Below, piece after piece: positions 1 through 10,631 of a DNA stretch of 64,000 nucleotides (positions are counted from its first letter, which is position 1; every line of letters begins with the position of its first letter). The DNA lies in NCBI RefSeq assembly GCF_900101905.1, contig NZ_FNAJ01000013.1, positions 124,001 to 188,000 of the forward strand, given 5' to 3'. Origin of the DNA: Myxococcus virescens. GTDB taxonomy: Bacteria > Myxococcota > Myxococcia > Myxococcales > Myxococcaceae. The notes beneath the pieces are model-generated. The model ran no database searches. It worked only from the letters and a program-made list of their open reading frames with translations, and was not told the origin of the DNA. The position numbers and the translations under genes were made by a program.

Positions 1-2
1 CT

Positions 3-1352
<1,350 letters not shown>

Positions 1353-1393
1353 AGAAGTCCGCAAGCAGGTCCACCTCTAGGGAGAACAACCGC

Positions 1394-2590
1394 ATGTTGC
1401 GTCGTGTTGCCGTAGCCTCCGTCGTCTTCACTGCCGCTTGCGCCGGCCAGCAGAAGCCCGCAGCCCAGGCCGGACAGCCCACGTCGACCGAGGAGCGTGT
1501 CCGCATCACCAACCAGCCCCCGTTCGACCTGGTGAATTGCTTCCCGCGCGAGCTCCAGCTCCCGGAGCAGGCAAGCCAGGGCGTCGTGCTGGGCGCGCTG
1601 CTCACCACGCGTCCCCAGGTGATGGAGTGCCTGGTGGACCCGAAGCACCGGGGCGCGGAGAAGAGCACCACGGTGGAGGTCAAGACGACCGTCACGGACC
1701 AGGGCGCCTCGCACGCCGTCACTGGGACGAACCTCACCCCGGAAGGCCAGGCCTGCATCCAGAAGGTGGTGGACAGCCAGGTGAAGCTGTCCGCGCTGCC
1801 CAAGGGCGCGCAGCCGGTGGAGGCGGCCATCCCCTTCGAGCACACCACCAGCGGCCTCAACTCCGTCACCTTCAACATCAACGAGGGCTCGGACTTCACC
1901 GGCGCGGTGCGCCTGGCGCAGCCGACCTGGTGTGAGTGCTACGCCAACTTCAAGGAGCAGGTCCCGCCGCCGCTGACGGCGAAGATCAAGCTGCTGAAGG
2001 CGCAGCCCACCCCGGCCGAGGTCACCTTCGCGCCCTCCGGCAACACCGAGGCGGACCAGCTGGCCGCCTGCCTCCAGCCGAAGATTGCCGCGCTGCCGGC
2101 GAAGCTGACCTCCGACGAGCTGGGCTTCTCCTACCGCTTCGTCCACTTCGACTCGTCCGCGCCGGACGCCGCGTCGGCCGCCCTGCCGCCCGAGCTGCGC
2201 TTCCTCCAGCTGGACCTCAACCGCACCCAGCGCGCGGCGGACTCGGCCATCGCCGATGGCGCCCGCACCCCGGCGGCCCTGGCCTACGCCGAGGTCGTGG
2301 ACCGCTACCAGAAGACCAAGAACTGGCGCCTGTTCGACGAGATGTCCAGCAAGTGCGACGCGCTGGTGAAGGCGGACACGGACGTCATCGAGTCCATCAA
2401 GGCCCGCCAGTCCACGGACCAGGCCGCGCTGGCGCTGGCCACGGAGATGGCGGCGAAGGACGCGGAGAACTGGGGTGACGTCGTCACCGCCACCCAGAAG
2501 AACGTCGACGAGTCCGTGAAGGAGCTGGCCGACGCGGAGAAGATGGCCGCGCAGGACAAGGCCGCCTGCCCGAAGAAGAACTTCAAGTAG
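1394..2590 (+). CDS. Hypothetical lipoprotein (398 aa)
   Basis: The ATG at 1394 follows a GGGAGAA ribosome site and starts a short lipoprotein signal ending in the lipobox FTAAC, so the mature protein should be anchored in a membrane by its lipidated Cys. The rest is soluble, without transmembrane segments. Two regions (roughly residues 60-165 and 170-260) each carry a Cys shortly before or after a beta-rich stretch ending in a conserved-looking ACIQK/AACLQPK motif, which suggests a duplicated module resembling the C-terminal domains of AgmX/TonB-like myxobacterial proteins. That resemblance is a guess. The C-terminal 120 residues are helical. The gene lies 41 bases behind the FHA regulator and could be co-transcribed. 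Function unknown. Confidence 0.85.
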   Translation: MLRRVAVASVVFTAACAGQQKPAAQAGQPTSTEERVRITNQPPFDLVNCFPRELQLPEQASQGVVLGALLTTRPQVMECLVDPKHRGAEKSTTVEVKTTVTDQGASHAVTGTNLTPEGQACIQKVVDSQVKLSALPKGAQPVEAAIPFEHTTSGLNSVTFNINEGSDFTGAVRLAQPTWCECYANFKEQVPPPLTAKIKLLKAQPTPAEVTFAPSGNTEADQLAACLQPKIAALPAKLTSDELGFSYRFVHFDSSAPDAASAALPPELRFLQLDLNRTQRAADSAIADGARTPAALAYAEVVDRYQKTKNWRLFDEMSSKCDALVKADTDVIESIKARQSTDQAALALATEMAAKDAENWGDVVTATQKNVDESVKELADAEKMAAQDKAACPKKNFK

Positions 2591-2610
2591 TCCCCCGCCC
2601 CACGGCGGAA

Positions 2611-2660
2611 AACACGAAGGCGCGGGAGCCCGGAAGCCGGGGCCCGCGCCTTCTGTGTTT
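2611..2660. terminator. Hairpin between convergent genes
   Basis: AACACgAAGGCGCGGG pairs with CCCGCGCCTTctGTGTT around a 16-base loop. The stem is long and very GC-rich and lies between the ends of the lipoprotein gene and smc, so it can serve both directions. Confidence 0.75.
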
Positions 2661-2726
2661 CTGGGGGGAAGCCGTCGCCGCGGGGCGGCCACCGGAGGCC
2701 CGGTGCCCTTCCCGCCCGGGACGGGC

Positions 2727-5700
2727 CTACGCCGCCGTCACCTTGTCGTCGTTGGCCGCGCCCGCCTCGCGCATGCGCACGCTGACGAGCTTGGAGATGC
2801 CCGGCTCCTCCATGGTGACGCCATAGAGGGTGTTGGAGACCTCCATGGTCCGCTTGTTGTGGGTGATGAGGATGAACTGCGACTGCTTGCTCATCTCCTT
2901 CACCATGTCGTTGTAGCGGCCCACGTTGCCCTCATCCAACGGCGCGTCGACCTCGTCGAGGAGGCAGAAGGGCGTCGGCTTGATGAGGAAGATGCCGAAG
3001 ATGAGGCCCACCGCGGTGAGGGCCTTCTCGCCACCCGACAGCAGGTTGACGCTCTGCAGCTTCTTGCCGGGCGGCTGGGCGACGATTTCCACGCCCGGCT
3101 CCCCACCCGGCCCCTCGTTGGTGAGGATGAGGCTGGCCCGGCCACCGCCGAACAGGCGCGGGAAGATGGCCTGGAACTTCTCGTTCACCACGTCGAAGGT
3201 CTGCTTGAAGCGCTCGCGGCTGGTGGCGTCGATGCGCTGGATGGCCTCCTTCAGCTGCTCGATGGAGGACTGCAGGTCCTTCTTCTGCGCGGTGAGGAAG
3301 TCGTAGCGCTTGGACAGCTCCGCGTGCTCGTCGATGGCGGTGAGGTTGATCTCCCCCATCTTCTCCACCTGCGCGCGCAGGTCCTTCAGCTCCGCCTCCG
3401 TCTCCGGGGCCAGCGCGGCCAGCATGTGGTACTTGTGCAGTTCGTTCGCCAGCTCCACCTGGTGCCGCTCGCGGATGCCCGCCGCCAGGTGCTCCAGCTC
3501 CAGGGCGATTTCGCGCTCCCGCAGCGAGATTTGCGACAGGCCCTGCATCAGCTCGTCCACGCGGCCGCGCAGCTCGCGGAACGTCGCGTCCTGCTCACGC
3601 ACTTCCGCGGAGGCCGCGGTATGCGCCGCGCGGCGCGCCTCCAGCCCTTCCGCGGCGAGCCGGTGCTCCTCGGCGCGCTGGGACAGGCCGCCCTCGGTGT
3701 CCGTCGTGCGCCGCGCCAGCTCCTCGACGCGCGCCCCACCCTCTACCACCGTGGCCTGGAGCCGGGCGATGCGCGTCTCCATGTCCTGACGCTGGGAGAC
3801 GAGGCTGTCCAGCTCCTTGCGGGCCGACTCGCCACGCTCGCTGCCGGCGGCCACCTTGATGCGCAGGCCCGTCAGCTCGCCGTTGGCCGTCTCCGCGCGC
3901 AGGCGCAGCGACTCCTGTTCGGACACCAGCTGCTTCACCCGCTCCTCGCGGCCCTCGCGGTCCGCCTGGCCGTGCGCCACCTCGCCGCGGCTCGCCTCCT
4001 CCTCGTGCTCCAGGGCCTGGTGGCTCTGGGCGAGCTGCCCCTCCTCCACCTCCAGGGCCCGCACCCGCTCGCGCACGCGGGCCAGGTCCTCGCCCGCCTT
4101 GTGCAGGTCCTTCTCCTGGCTGGCGAGGTTCAGCTCCTCGGCGTGCTGATTCTTCGCCAGCCCCTTGAGGACGCCCTCCGCGTGCCCCATCTGCTTCTGG
4201 AGCGTGTAGTGCCGGGTGAGAATCTCGTTGTAGCGCTCCTCCACGCGGGCCACCTCCGTGGCCAGCTCGGCGATTTCGCGCTTCTTCTGGAGCGCGCCCA
4301 CCGCCGCGCCCTCGCTCTCACCGCCGACGATGGTGCCGTCCGGGCGGAACACCTCGCCCTCCACCGTCACCAGCGTGCATTTCGGGCCGCCCGACTCGGT
4401 CCACGCGCGCGCCGTGGCCACGTCCTGGACGATGACGACGTCCCCCAGCAGCAGCTGGACGAGCGGCGTCAGCGCCTCCTCACACGTCACCTCACGCAGG
4501 GCATGTGCGAGCACGCCGGGCTGGCTGAAGTCCGGCTCCAGCGGGGCCGGCAGCGCGTCCAGCGCGGGCACCGGGAGGAAGCTGCCCCGGCCCTCGGCGT
4601 GGCCCTTGAGGTAGTCCACCAGCTCCACGCCCTTGTCGCGGCTCTCGACGATGACGTGCTGGAGCCGCTCCCCCAGGGCGGCCTCCACCGCGCGCTCGTA
4701 GCGCGGGGTGACGTTGATGACGTCCGCCACCAGGCCGAAGATGCCCTGCTCACGGGCCTGCACGCCGGCGCGCGTCATCACGGCGCGCACGCCGCGGTCG
4801 AAGCCGTCGTAGTTCTTCTGGATGTCTTCCAGCGTGGAGAGGCGGCTGCGCTTGTCGCTCAGCTCCTCCCGCAGCGCGATGACCTCGATTTCGTTCTCCG
4901 TGAAGGCCGCGCGGGTGCGGGTGAGCGCGTCCTCTTCCTGGCCCTTGCGCTCGGCCAGCTCCGCGGCGAGGTGCCGGGTGTCCTCCACCCGCTTCGCCAC
5001 GTCGCCCCGGACGTTCTCCAGCGTCTGCTCCTGGGCGCGCAGGGTTTCCAGCTCGCCCTGGAGCTTCGCGCGGCGGGCGCCCAGATCCCCCCGCTGGCGG
5101 GCGAGGTTGACCAGGTTGCTCTCGTGGTTGGCCAGACGCGTGGCCACGGCCACCAGGCCGGCGCGCTCCTGCTCCAGGCGCAGCGCCACCTCCGTCTGGA
5201 GCTGGGACACGCGGCGCAGTTCCTCCTGCGCCACCTGCATCGCGACCTCGTCCTCCTTCCACGAGCCGGCGATGCCCGACAGCTCCGCCTCGCGGGCGGC
5301 CATGGCCTCGGACATCTCCGCCTTGCGCGCCAGGAGCCCGTCCAGCTCCACCTGGGCGGCGGCCACGCGGGCCCGCGTCTCCTCCAGGTCGCGCTTGCCG
5401 TAGGTCATCTCCTGCGTGTCGCGCTGCAGGGAGCTCTCCAGCGTGTGCACCTCCGCGGCCAGCGCCTGGAGCGCGGCGGTTTCCGCCTCCAGCTCCGTGC
5501 GGCGCCGGGTGATGGTCTCCTCCAGCTCCTTCACCCGGTCCAGGCTCTCCCGTTCCTCGGAGCCCAGGTTCTCCAGCCGCGACTGGAGCATCTTCTTCTC
5601 CGCCATCAGCTCCAGCTGGCGGTGCGTGGCCGCGTGCAGGTCGATGTCCCGCATGCGCGCCTTGAGCTTCTTGTACTTCTCCGCCTTCTTCGCCTGGCGC

Positions 5701-6329
5701 GACAGCGCATCGAGCCGCTTCTCCAGTTCGTTGGTGATGTCGGTGACGCGCAGCAGGTTGGCGTCGGTCGCCTCCATCTTGCGCTCGGCGGCCTTGCGGC
5801 GGGCCTTGTACTTGGTGACGCCCGCGGCCTCCTCCAGCAGGTGGCGCCGGTCCTCCGGCTTGCTGGACACGATGAGGCCCACGCGGCCCTGCTCGATGAT
5901 GGAGTACGCCTTCGTGCCCACGCCGGTGCCGAGGAACAACTCGGTGATGTCCAGCAGGCGGCACAGCGTCTTGTTGATGAGGTACTCGGAATCGCCGTTG
6001 CGGAACAGGCGCCGCGTCACCGTCACTTCGGAGAAGCCCTGGTACTGGGGCGCCAGCTGGTCCGTGTCATCCACGATGAACGTGAGCGACACCTCCGCCA
6101 TGGACAGCGGCGGCTTGTTCTCCGAGCCGTTGAAGATGACGTCCTCCATGCCGCGGCCACGGAGGTTCTTCGCGCTCTGCTCACCCATCACCCAGCGGAT
6201 GGCGTCCACGACGTTGGACTTGCCGCAGCCGTTGGGCCCGACGATGCCCGTCACGCCTTCGTCGAACGTGAAGACGCTCCGTTCCATGAAGGACTTGAAG
6301 CCGGTGATGTCCAACCGCTTGATTCGCAT
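2727..6329 (-). CDS. smc: Chromosome segregation ATPase SMC
   Basis: SMC condensin subunit of 1,200 residues, the usual length for bacterial SMC. The N-terminal half of the ATPase head holds Walker A GPNGCGKS (31-38). Long coiled coils rich in Glu, Arg and Leu flank a central hinge (about 505-660). The C-terminal half of the head holds the ABC signature LLSGGEKALTA and the Walker B/D-loop segment CLLDEVDAPLDE. The known role is ATP-driven compaction and resolution of chromosomes with ScpA and ScpB, acting on DNA in the cytoplasm. No scp genes are adjacent. The start ATG opens with the canonical MRIKRLDITGFKSF, which fixes the N-terminus. Transcribed alone toward the hairpin at 2611-2660. Confidence 0.98.
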   Translation of the reverse strand: MRIKRLDITGFKSFMERSVFTFDEGVTGIVGPNGCGKSNVVDAIRWVMGEQSAKNLRGRGMEDVIFNGSENKPPLSMAEVSLTFIVDDTDQLAPQYQGFSEVTVTRRLFRNGDSEYLINKTLCRLLDITELFLGTGVGTKAYSIIEQGRVGLIVSSKPEDRRHLLEEAAGVTKYKARRKAAERKMEATDANLLRVTDITNELEKRLDALSRQAKKAEKYKKLKARMRDIDLHAATHRQLELMAEKKMLQSRLENLGSEERESLDRVKELEETITRRRTELEAETAALQALAAEVHTLESSLQRDTQEMTYGKRDLEETRARVAAAQVELDGLLARKAEMSEAMAAREAELSGIAGSWKEDEVAMQVAQEELRRVSQLQTEVALRLEQERAGLVAVATRLANHESNLVNLARQRGDLGARRAKLQGELETLRAQEQTLENVRGDVAKRVEDTRHLAAELAERKGQEEDALTRTRAAFTENEIEVIALREELSDKRSRLSTLEDIQKNYDGFDRGVRAVMTRAGVQAREQGIFGLVADVINVTPRYERAVEAALGERLQHVIVESRDKGVELVDYLKGHAEGRGSFLPVPALDALPAPLEPDFSQPGVLAHALREVTCEEALTPLVQLLLGDVVIVQDVATARAWTESGGPKCTLVTVEGEVFRPDGTIVGGESEGAAVGALQKKREIAELATEVARVEERYNEILTRHYTLQKQMGHAEGVLKGLAKNQHAEELNLASQEKDLHKAGEDLARVRERVRALEVEEGQLAQSHQALEHEEEASRGEVAHGQADREGREERVKQLVSEQESLRLRAETANGELTGLRIKVAAGSERGESARKELDSLVSQRQDMETRIARLQATVVEGGARVEELARRTTDTEGGLSQRAEEHRLAAEGLEARRAAHTAASAEVREQDATFRELRGRVDELMQGLSQISLREREIALELEHLAAGIRERHQVELANELHKYHMLAALAPETEAELKDLRAQVEKMGEINLTAIDEHAELSKRYDFLTAQKKDLQSSIEQLKEAIQRIDATSRERFKQTFDVVNEKFQAIFPRLFGGGRASLILTNEGPGGEPGVEIVAQPPGKKLQSVNLLSGGEKALTAVGLIFGIFLIKPTPFCLLDEVDAPLDEGNVGRYNDMVKEMSKQSQFILITHNKRTMEVSNTLYGVTMEEPGISKLVSVRMREAGAANDDKVTAA

Positions 6330-6863
6330 GCCAGCGGGCTCCTAGAGCGGGCTCGGTACGAGGAGAAAATCGCGCGCGAGGCCGAAAAATCGGCCTCGGA
6401 GCGTTCAGCAGAAAGGAGTACCAGCCACCTTCCGGGCGATCAAGCATGGCCATGCCACGCATCGCCATACGTTCGGTTGCCTGGTCTGCGACAGAGCAGA
6501 CGTGCTCTGTAGCTGTAGCGCGCGCACTGCGAGGCGGCGGCATGTGCACCGCGCATCTACGCTCCCATGACGTCCTCCCGCCGGTGTGGCTGCTTCAGCC
6601 CTGTTGAGTCCTGTTGCGCCACGCGAGCGCGTGACCTTCCGCGGGACGTAGCATTCCGGTCTGACATGCCCTCGGCATGGCCCCACCCGAGCCCACACGA
6701 ACGCGCCGCCCATGCCCACCTGACAGGCAGGCGTGCCGACGCGGTGCAGGAGGGCCTCACGCGCGCATCATGACCAGGGGAAGGGTGAGACAGAACCGCC
6801 GCGTCGTGAAGCGCGGGTCGCCCGCAGCGAAGAAGCCCCAGCCAGGGACCAGCGCCTCCGGGC
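6330..6863. other. Gene-poor stretch upstream of smc
   Basis: No convincing coding frame was seen on either strand. It should contain the smc promoter. A perfect inverted repeat, GAGGCCGA-AAAA-TCGGCCTC at 6378-6397, lies about 50 bases upstream of the smc start and could be an operator or a leader hairpin. The remainder has no recognisable repeat or RNA gene. Confidence 0.5.
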
Positions 6864-8246
6864 TCAGGACTCGTTCGAGCCGCTCGGGGGCGGCTCACCG
6901 GAGCCGTCCGACACGGTGCGCGCGGGCGCCGTCCGCGACTGCGGCTCCACGGTGACACGCACCACGCGGGGCCCTTCCACCGCGTCCACGACGATGCGCC
7001 ACATGTCGAGCCGCAGCGTGTCCCCCTTCACGGGAACACGGCCCAGCCGCGTCATGAGGTAGCCGGCGATGGTCGTCACTTCGCCCTCTTCGTCCTCGTC
7101 CAGGTCGAAGCTGACGTCCAGCCGCTCCTCCAGGTCATCGAGCTGCGCGGTGCCCGGCAGCTCGAAGCGGCCGCCCGGCAGCGCGCGGACCTCGTCCATG
7201 CGGCGGCCCAGCTCCGCGACGTCGCCCACCACCTCCGCCACCACGTCGGCAATCGTCACCAGCCCGGACGTGCCGCCGTGCTCGTCCACCACCAGCGCCG
7301 TCTGCCGGCGCCGGCGCCGGAACTCCGCCAGCAGTTGCTCCAGCGTGGCGCCCTCCGGGATGAACAGCACCGGCCGCTGTACCTGCGCCAGGCTGCGCAG
7401 CTCGCCCCGGGACAGCAGGAAGAAGAGGTCCTTGGCGTTCACCACGCCTTCGACCTCATCGAGATTGCCCCGACACACCGGCAGCCACGTGTGGCCCGAC
7501 GCGCGAGCATCCGCGATGCACTTCTCCAGCGGCTCTTCCACGTCCAGGAACTTCACCTGGTTGCGCGGAACCATCACCTGCCGCGCCGTCTTCTGCGCCA
7601 TCTCCAGCGCGCGCTCCAGCAGCTCCGCGCGCGCCGTCGTGATCGCGCCCGCCTGCGCCGAGCTGTGGAGGATGACCAGCAGCTCATCCTCGCTGTGCGC
7701 CTCGTGCGCCTCCCCCACCGACTGGAGGCCGAAGACGCGCAGCACCCACGCCGCCAGCCCGTTGAGCAGGACGATGGCCGGATAGAACAGGACGTAGAAC
7801 ACCCGCATGGGCAGCGCCACCGCGAGCGTCGTGTCCTCGGGCCGCTGAATCGCCAGGCTCTTGGGCGCCAGCTCACCGAGGACGATGTGCAGGAAGGTGA
7901 TGATGCTGAAGCCAATCACCACCGCCGCGGAGTGGGCCAACGTGGTGGCGGCGCCCTCCGGCACCAGCTGAACCAGCACCGGCTCCAACAAACGCGCGAA
8001 GGCCGGTTCACCCAGCCAGCCCAGGCCCAGGGAGGCCAGGGTGATGCCGAACTGCGTGGCGGAGAGGTACGCGTCCAGCTTCTCCACCATCTTCATGGCC
8101 GTGGGCGCGCCCGGCGCACCTTCGTCCACCAGGGCCTGGAGCCGCGTGGCCCGAATCTTCACGATGGCGAACTCGGTCGCCACGAAGAAGCCGTTGGCGA
8201 ATACGAGGAGGATCGCCAACCCCAGGAACAACCATTCGTTGCCCAT
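6864..8246 (-). CDS. CNNM/CorC-type membrane transporter (hemolysin-like)
   Basis: Integral inner-membrane protein of 460 residues. An N-terminal CNNM (DUF21) membrane domain contains about four hydrophobic segments (residues 5-25, 65-80, 95-125 and 130-155). Then come paired CBS domains (about 200-330, including the QVMVPRNQV and GTSGLVTIADVVAEVVG segments) and a C-terminal CorC/HlyC domain (345-440). Family members are implicated in magnesium or cobalt efflux and divalent-cation homeostasis, with CBS domains sensing adenine nucleotides. The start lies 3 bases past the stop of the upstream TPR gene, so the two form an operon. The tail after the CorC domain is low-complexity. Substrate cannot be told from sequence. 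Confidence 0.92.
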   Translation of the reverse strand: MGNEWLFLGLAILLVFANGFFVATEFAIVKIRATRLQALVDEGAPGAPTAMKMVEKLDAYLSATQFGITLASLGLGWLGEPAFARLLEPVLVQLVPEGAATTLAHSAAVVIGFSIITFLHIVLGELAPKSLAIQRPEDTTLAVALPMRVFYVLFYPAIVLLNGLAAWVLRVFGLQSVGEAHEAHSEDELLVILHSSAQAGAITTARAELLERALEMAQKTARQVMVPRNQVKFLDVEEPLEKCIADARASGHTWLPVCRGNLDEVEGVVNAKDLFFLLSRGELRSLAQVQRPVLFIPEGATLEQLLAEFRRRRRQTALVVDEHGGTSGLVTIADVVAEVVGDVAELGRRMDEVRALPGGRFELPGTAQLDDLEERLDVSFDLDEDEEGEVTTIAGYLMTRLGRVPVKGDTLRLDMWRIVVDAVEGPRVVRVTVEPQSRTAPARTVSDGSGEPPPSGSNES

Positions 8247-8249
8247 GGC

Positions 8250-9065
8250 TCAGAACAAGGCTTCGAAGTCCGGGTCACCCTTGAGGGCGTCGAACATGGG
8301 GTCGGTGGAGAGCCACCCCATGACCTTCGGCCGGTCCGCGGTGAGCGACTTCTGCAGGTACTGCACGGCGTCCTTGGGACGCCCCCACAGCGCGAACAGG
8401 GCGGACAGGTTGTAGTTGAGCAGCAGGTCTTCCGGATTGAGCGCCCGCGCCCGCTCATAGGCGCGCTCCGCCTCCGCGTAGAAGCCCTTCTGCGCGTAGC
8501 AGATGCCCAAATCCAGCTGCGCCTCGAAGTTGTCCGGCTCCAGGCGCACCACTTCCTTCAGCTGGGTGATGGCGGAGCGGTAGTCGCCCTCGTCCATCAT
8601 CAGCGCGGCCAGCTCGTGACGGGGGAAGGCATCCTGGGGGTCCAGCTCGATGGCCGTCTGGAGCTCGCGCATCGCCTCCTCCACGCGGCCCTGGTCCGCG
8701 TAGGTGAGGCCCAGGTTGAGGTGGGCGTCCGGATACTCCGGATCCAACTCGATGGCTTCCTTGTACTCCTCCACCGCCATCTCCCCCGCGTGGGTGGAGA
8801 GGAAGCAGGCCAGGTTGTAGTGCGCCGTGGCGCTCTCCGGCTCCAGCTTCAGGGCGGTGAGGTACTCCGACAGGGCCTCGCGGAAGAGCTTCTTCTCCGC
8901 GTAGACGGTCGCCAGGTTGTCGTGGGCGTGCGCGGAGCTCGGGTCGAGGTCAATGGCCTTCTTGAACTCCTTGATGGCCTCGTCGAGCCAACCCCGGTCC
9001 GCCAGCTCGATTCCACGAGTATTGTGCTCGTCGGAGAGAGCGATGTTGTCCTTTTCGCGGGCCAT
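8250..9065 (-). CDS. Tetratricopeptide repeat protein
   Basis: Soluble protein of 271 residues built almost entirely of about six tandem 34-residue TPR units (residues 12-250). The typical pattern is visible as A.YN.A, G...EA...F.KA.ELDP and similar. There is no signal peptide or membrane segment, so it is cytoplasmic. TPR arrays bind other proteins; the partner here is unknown. It is first in a two-gene operon with the CNNM-type transporter, the downstream start being only 3 bases away, which implies translational coupling and perhaps a joint role. Confidence 0.9.
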   Translation of the reverse strand: MAREKDNIALSDEHNTRGIELADRGWLDEAIKEFKKAIDLDPSSAHAHDNLATVYAEKKLFREALSEYLTALKLEPESATAHYNLACFLSTHAGEMAVEEYKEAIELDPEYPDAHLNLGLTYADQGRVEEAMRELQTAIELDPQDAFPRHELAALMMDEGDYRSAITQLKEVVRLEPDNFEAQLDLGICYAQKGFYAEAERAYERARALNPEDLLLNYNLSALFALWGRPKDAVQYLQKSLTADRPKVMGWLSTDPMFDALKGDPDFEALF

Positions 9066-9127
9066 GAGCGCGCGGGCAATCTACGCGCCGCGCTCCAAGA
9101 GGTGCAAGGTAGAGTTTCCCCTCGCCC

Positions 9128-10345
9128 ATGCGCCACGTCGCCCTGCTGCTGCTCCTGTTGTCCGCCTGTCACCCCCGCGCCATCCCCCCGCCGGAGCCGC
9201 TTCCGCCGGAGGAGCCCGCCGGACAGTCCCCCGCCCCCGGGGATGCGGGCCAGGCGCCCGCCCCTTCCCCCGAGGCGCCAGAGGCCGAGCCCCCCGCCCG
9301 TCCCGTGTCCATCATCGTGGGCGGCGACGTGACGCTGGGCCACAACTACCAGACACACTACGACGCGGAGACCGCCAAGGGCCGCCCCCGGGACGCCCTG
9401 CTGGCCTACGGGTTCCAGGAGGTGAAGCCCCTGACGGACGCCGCCGACCTGTTCGTCGTCAACCTGGAGTGCCCCTTCACCGAGCGCGGCGAGAAGCTGC
9501 CCAAGAACTTCAACTTCCGCGCGAAGCCGGAGCTGGTGGGCATCCTCACCGCCGGCGGCGTGGACGTGGTGAGCCTGGCCAACAACCACCTGATGGACTT
9601 CGGCGCCCAGGGCCTGCTCGACACGCTGGACACCCTGGACGCGGCGCGCATCCCCTACTTCGGCGCGGGCCGGAACCTGGCGGAGGCCCGGCGCCCGGCC
9701 ATCGTCACCGTGGGCGGTCAGCGGGTGGCGCTGCTGGGCTACTTCTTCCTGGGCACGCGCAACATCGAACCGCCCGGGGTCTACGCCACGGAGACGACCC
9801 CTGGGGTCGCCGGCCACTTCTCCGACGAGGCCATCATGGAGCAGATGCTCCGGGAGGACATCGCCGCGGCCCGGGCCCAGGCGGACATCGTCCTGCCCTA
9901 CTTCCACTGGGGACGCGAAGGCACCTACACCCCGGAGCCCTACCAGGTCCGGCTGGCCCACGCCGCCATCGACGCGGGCGCCGCGGGTGTGCTGGGCGCC
10001 CACCCGCACGTCCTCCAGGCCATGGAGCTGTACCAGGGTAGGCCCGTCGTCTACTCGCTGGGGAACTTCGTCTTCGGGGGGAACTGGAACCCTCGCGACA
10101 AGCGCGGCGCCTTGTGGAAGGGCCACTTCGGGCCCGACGGCGGCTACCTGTCCAGCGAGATTCTGCCCTTGAGGACCGACCGCTTCCCGGAGCTGCCCTT
10201 CCAGCCGGTGCCCGTCACGGGCGAGGCGGCGGAGGCGGTGCTGCGGCTCCTGGCGGCGTCTTCAGAAGGCGTGGAGCGGATGCTGCCCGAGTTGGAGCCG
10301 TGGGCCCGTCCGCCTCCCTCCCCCGAAGTCCGAGGGAGGGAGTAG
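9128..10345 (+). CDS. CapA-family lipoprotein (PGA_cap phosphoesterase-like)
   Basis: Lipoprotein of 405 residues. The signal peptide ends in lipobox LLSAC, followed by a Pro-rich linker (about residues 20-60). A CapA/PgsA-type domain then spans residues 60-370: GGDVTLGHN at its start, VNLECPFT, SLANNH, LPYFHWGRE and GAHPHVLQ are the metal-site blocks of this calcineurin-like fold. The family founder, CapA/PgsA, takes part in poly-gamma-glutamate capsule synthesis or anchoring, but many homologues lie outside capsule loci as here. No capB or capC neighbours are present, so a capsule role is not supported. Divergent from the TPR operon; converges with the small basic gene 9 bases downstream. 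Confidence 0.9.
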   Translation: MRHVALLLLLLSACHPRAIPPPEPLPPEEPAGQSPAPGDAGQAPAPSPEAPEAEPPARPVSIIVGGDVTLGHNYQTHYDAETAKGRPRDALLAYGFQEVKPLTDAADLFVVNLECPFTERGEKLPKNFNFRAKPELVGILTAGGVDVVSLANNHLMDFGAQGLLDTLDTLDAARIPYFGAGRNLAEARRPAIVTVGGQRVALLGYFFLGTRNIEPPGVYATETTPGVAGHFSDEAIMEQMLREDIAAARAQADIVLPYFHWGREGTYTPEPYQVRLAHAAIDAGAAGVLGAHPHVLQAMELYQGRPVVYSLGNFVFGGNWNPRDKRGALWKGHFGPDGGYLSSEILPLRTDRFPELPFQPVPVTGEAAEAVLRLLAASSEGVERMLPELEPWARPPPSPEVRGRE

Positions 10346-10353
10346 CCAACGCA

Positions 10354-10476
10354 CTAGACCTTGTTGTTGGACTGGCCCTTCTTGGCGCGGCTGCGGCGGC
10401 GCTTCAGCTGGGCCTTCCGGCCCTTGGCGCGGTTGGCGACCTTCTTCTTGGAACGATTTCCCTTCTGGGCGGGCAT
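10354..10476 (-). CDS. Small highly basic protein (40 aa)
   Basis: Forty-residue reading frame starting MPAQKGNRSKKK and ending QSNNKV; about 16 of 40 residues are Lys or Arg and there are no acidic residues. Longer in-frame extensions upstream exist but lack ribosome-site support, while the ATG at 10476 has a GAAGGACT-like purine stretch and a composition break. The makeup suggests binding to RNA, DNA or the ribosome, comparable to tiny ribosomal or ribosome-associated proteins, but I do not recognise the family. It diverges from prfA, which makes a translation link tempting. Real gene fairly likely, function unknown. Confidence 0.65.
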   Translation of the reverse strand: MPAQKGNRSKKKVANRAKGRKAQLKRRRSRAKKGQSNNKV

Positions 10477-10631
10477 GTGGAAGGACTCCGTGTAGGTGAT
10501 GTGAAACCGACCGCTGAGCGCGGTGAGGGCGGCCCTTTTTTCATGCTCCCGCCCAAGCGTCCAAGGAATTTCTTGACTCCGCCCGCCCTTGCCAGAGGCC
10601 GTGCAAAGGGGCAATACCCCCCGGAACGACG

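Noticed and set aside
2655..6512. Long plus-strand frame across smc, and similar antisense frames at 7278-9332, 14358-17741, 26274-27845 and 44990-46282
   Set aside because: They mirror real genes on the other strand; very GC-rich codons produce long stop-free antisense frames. Their compositions are low-complexity and no family motifs appear.
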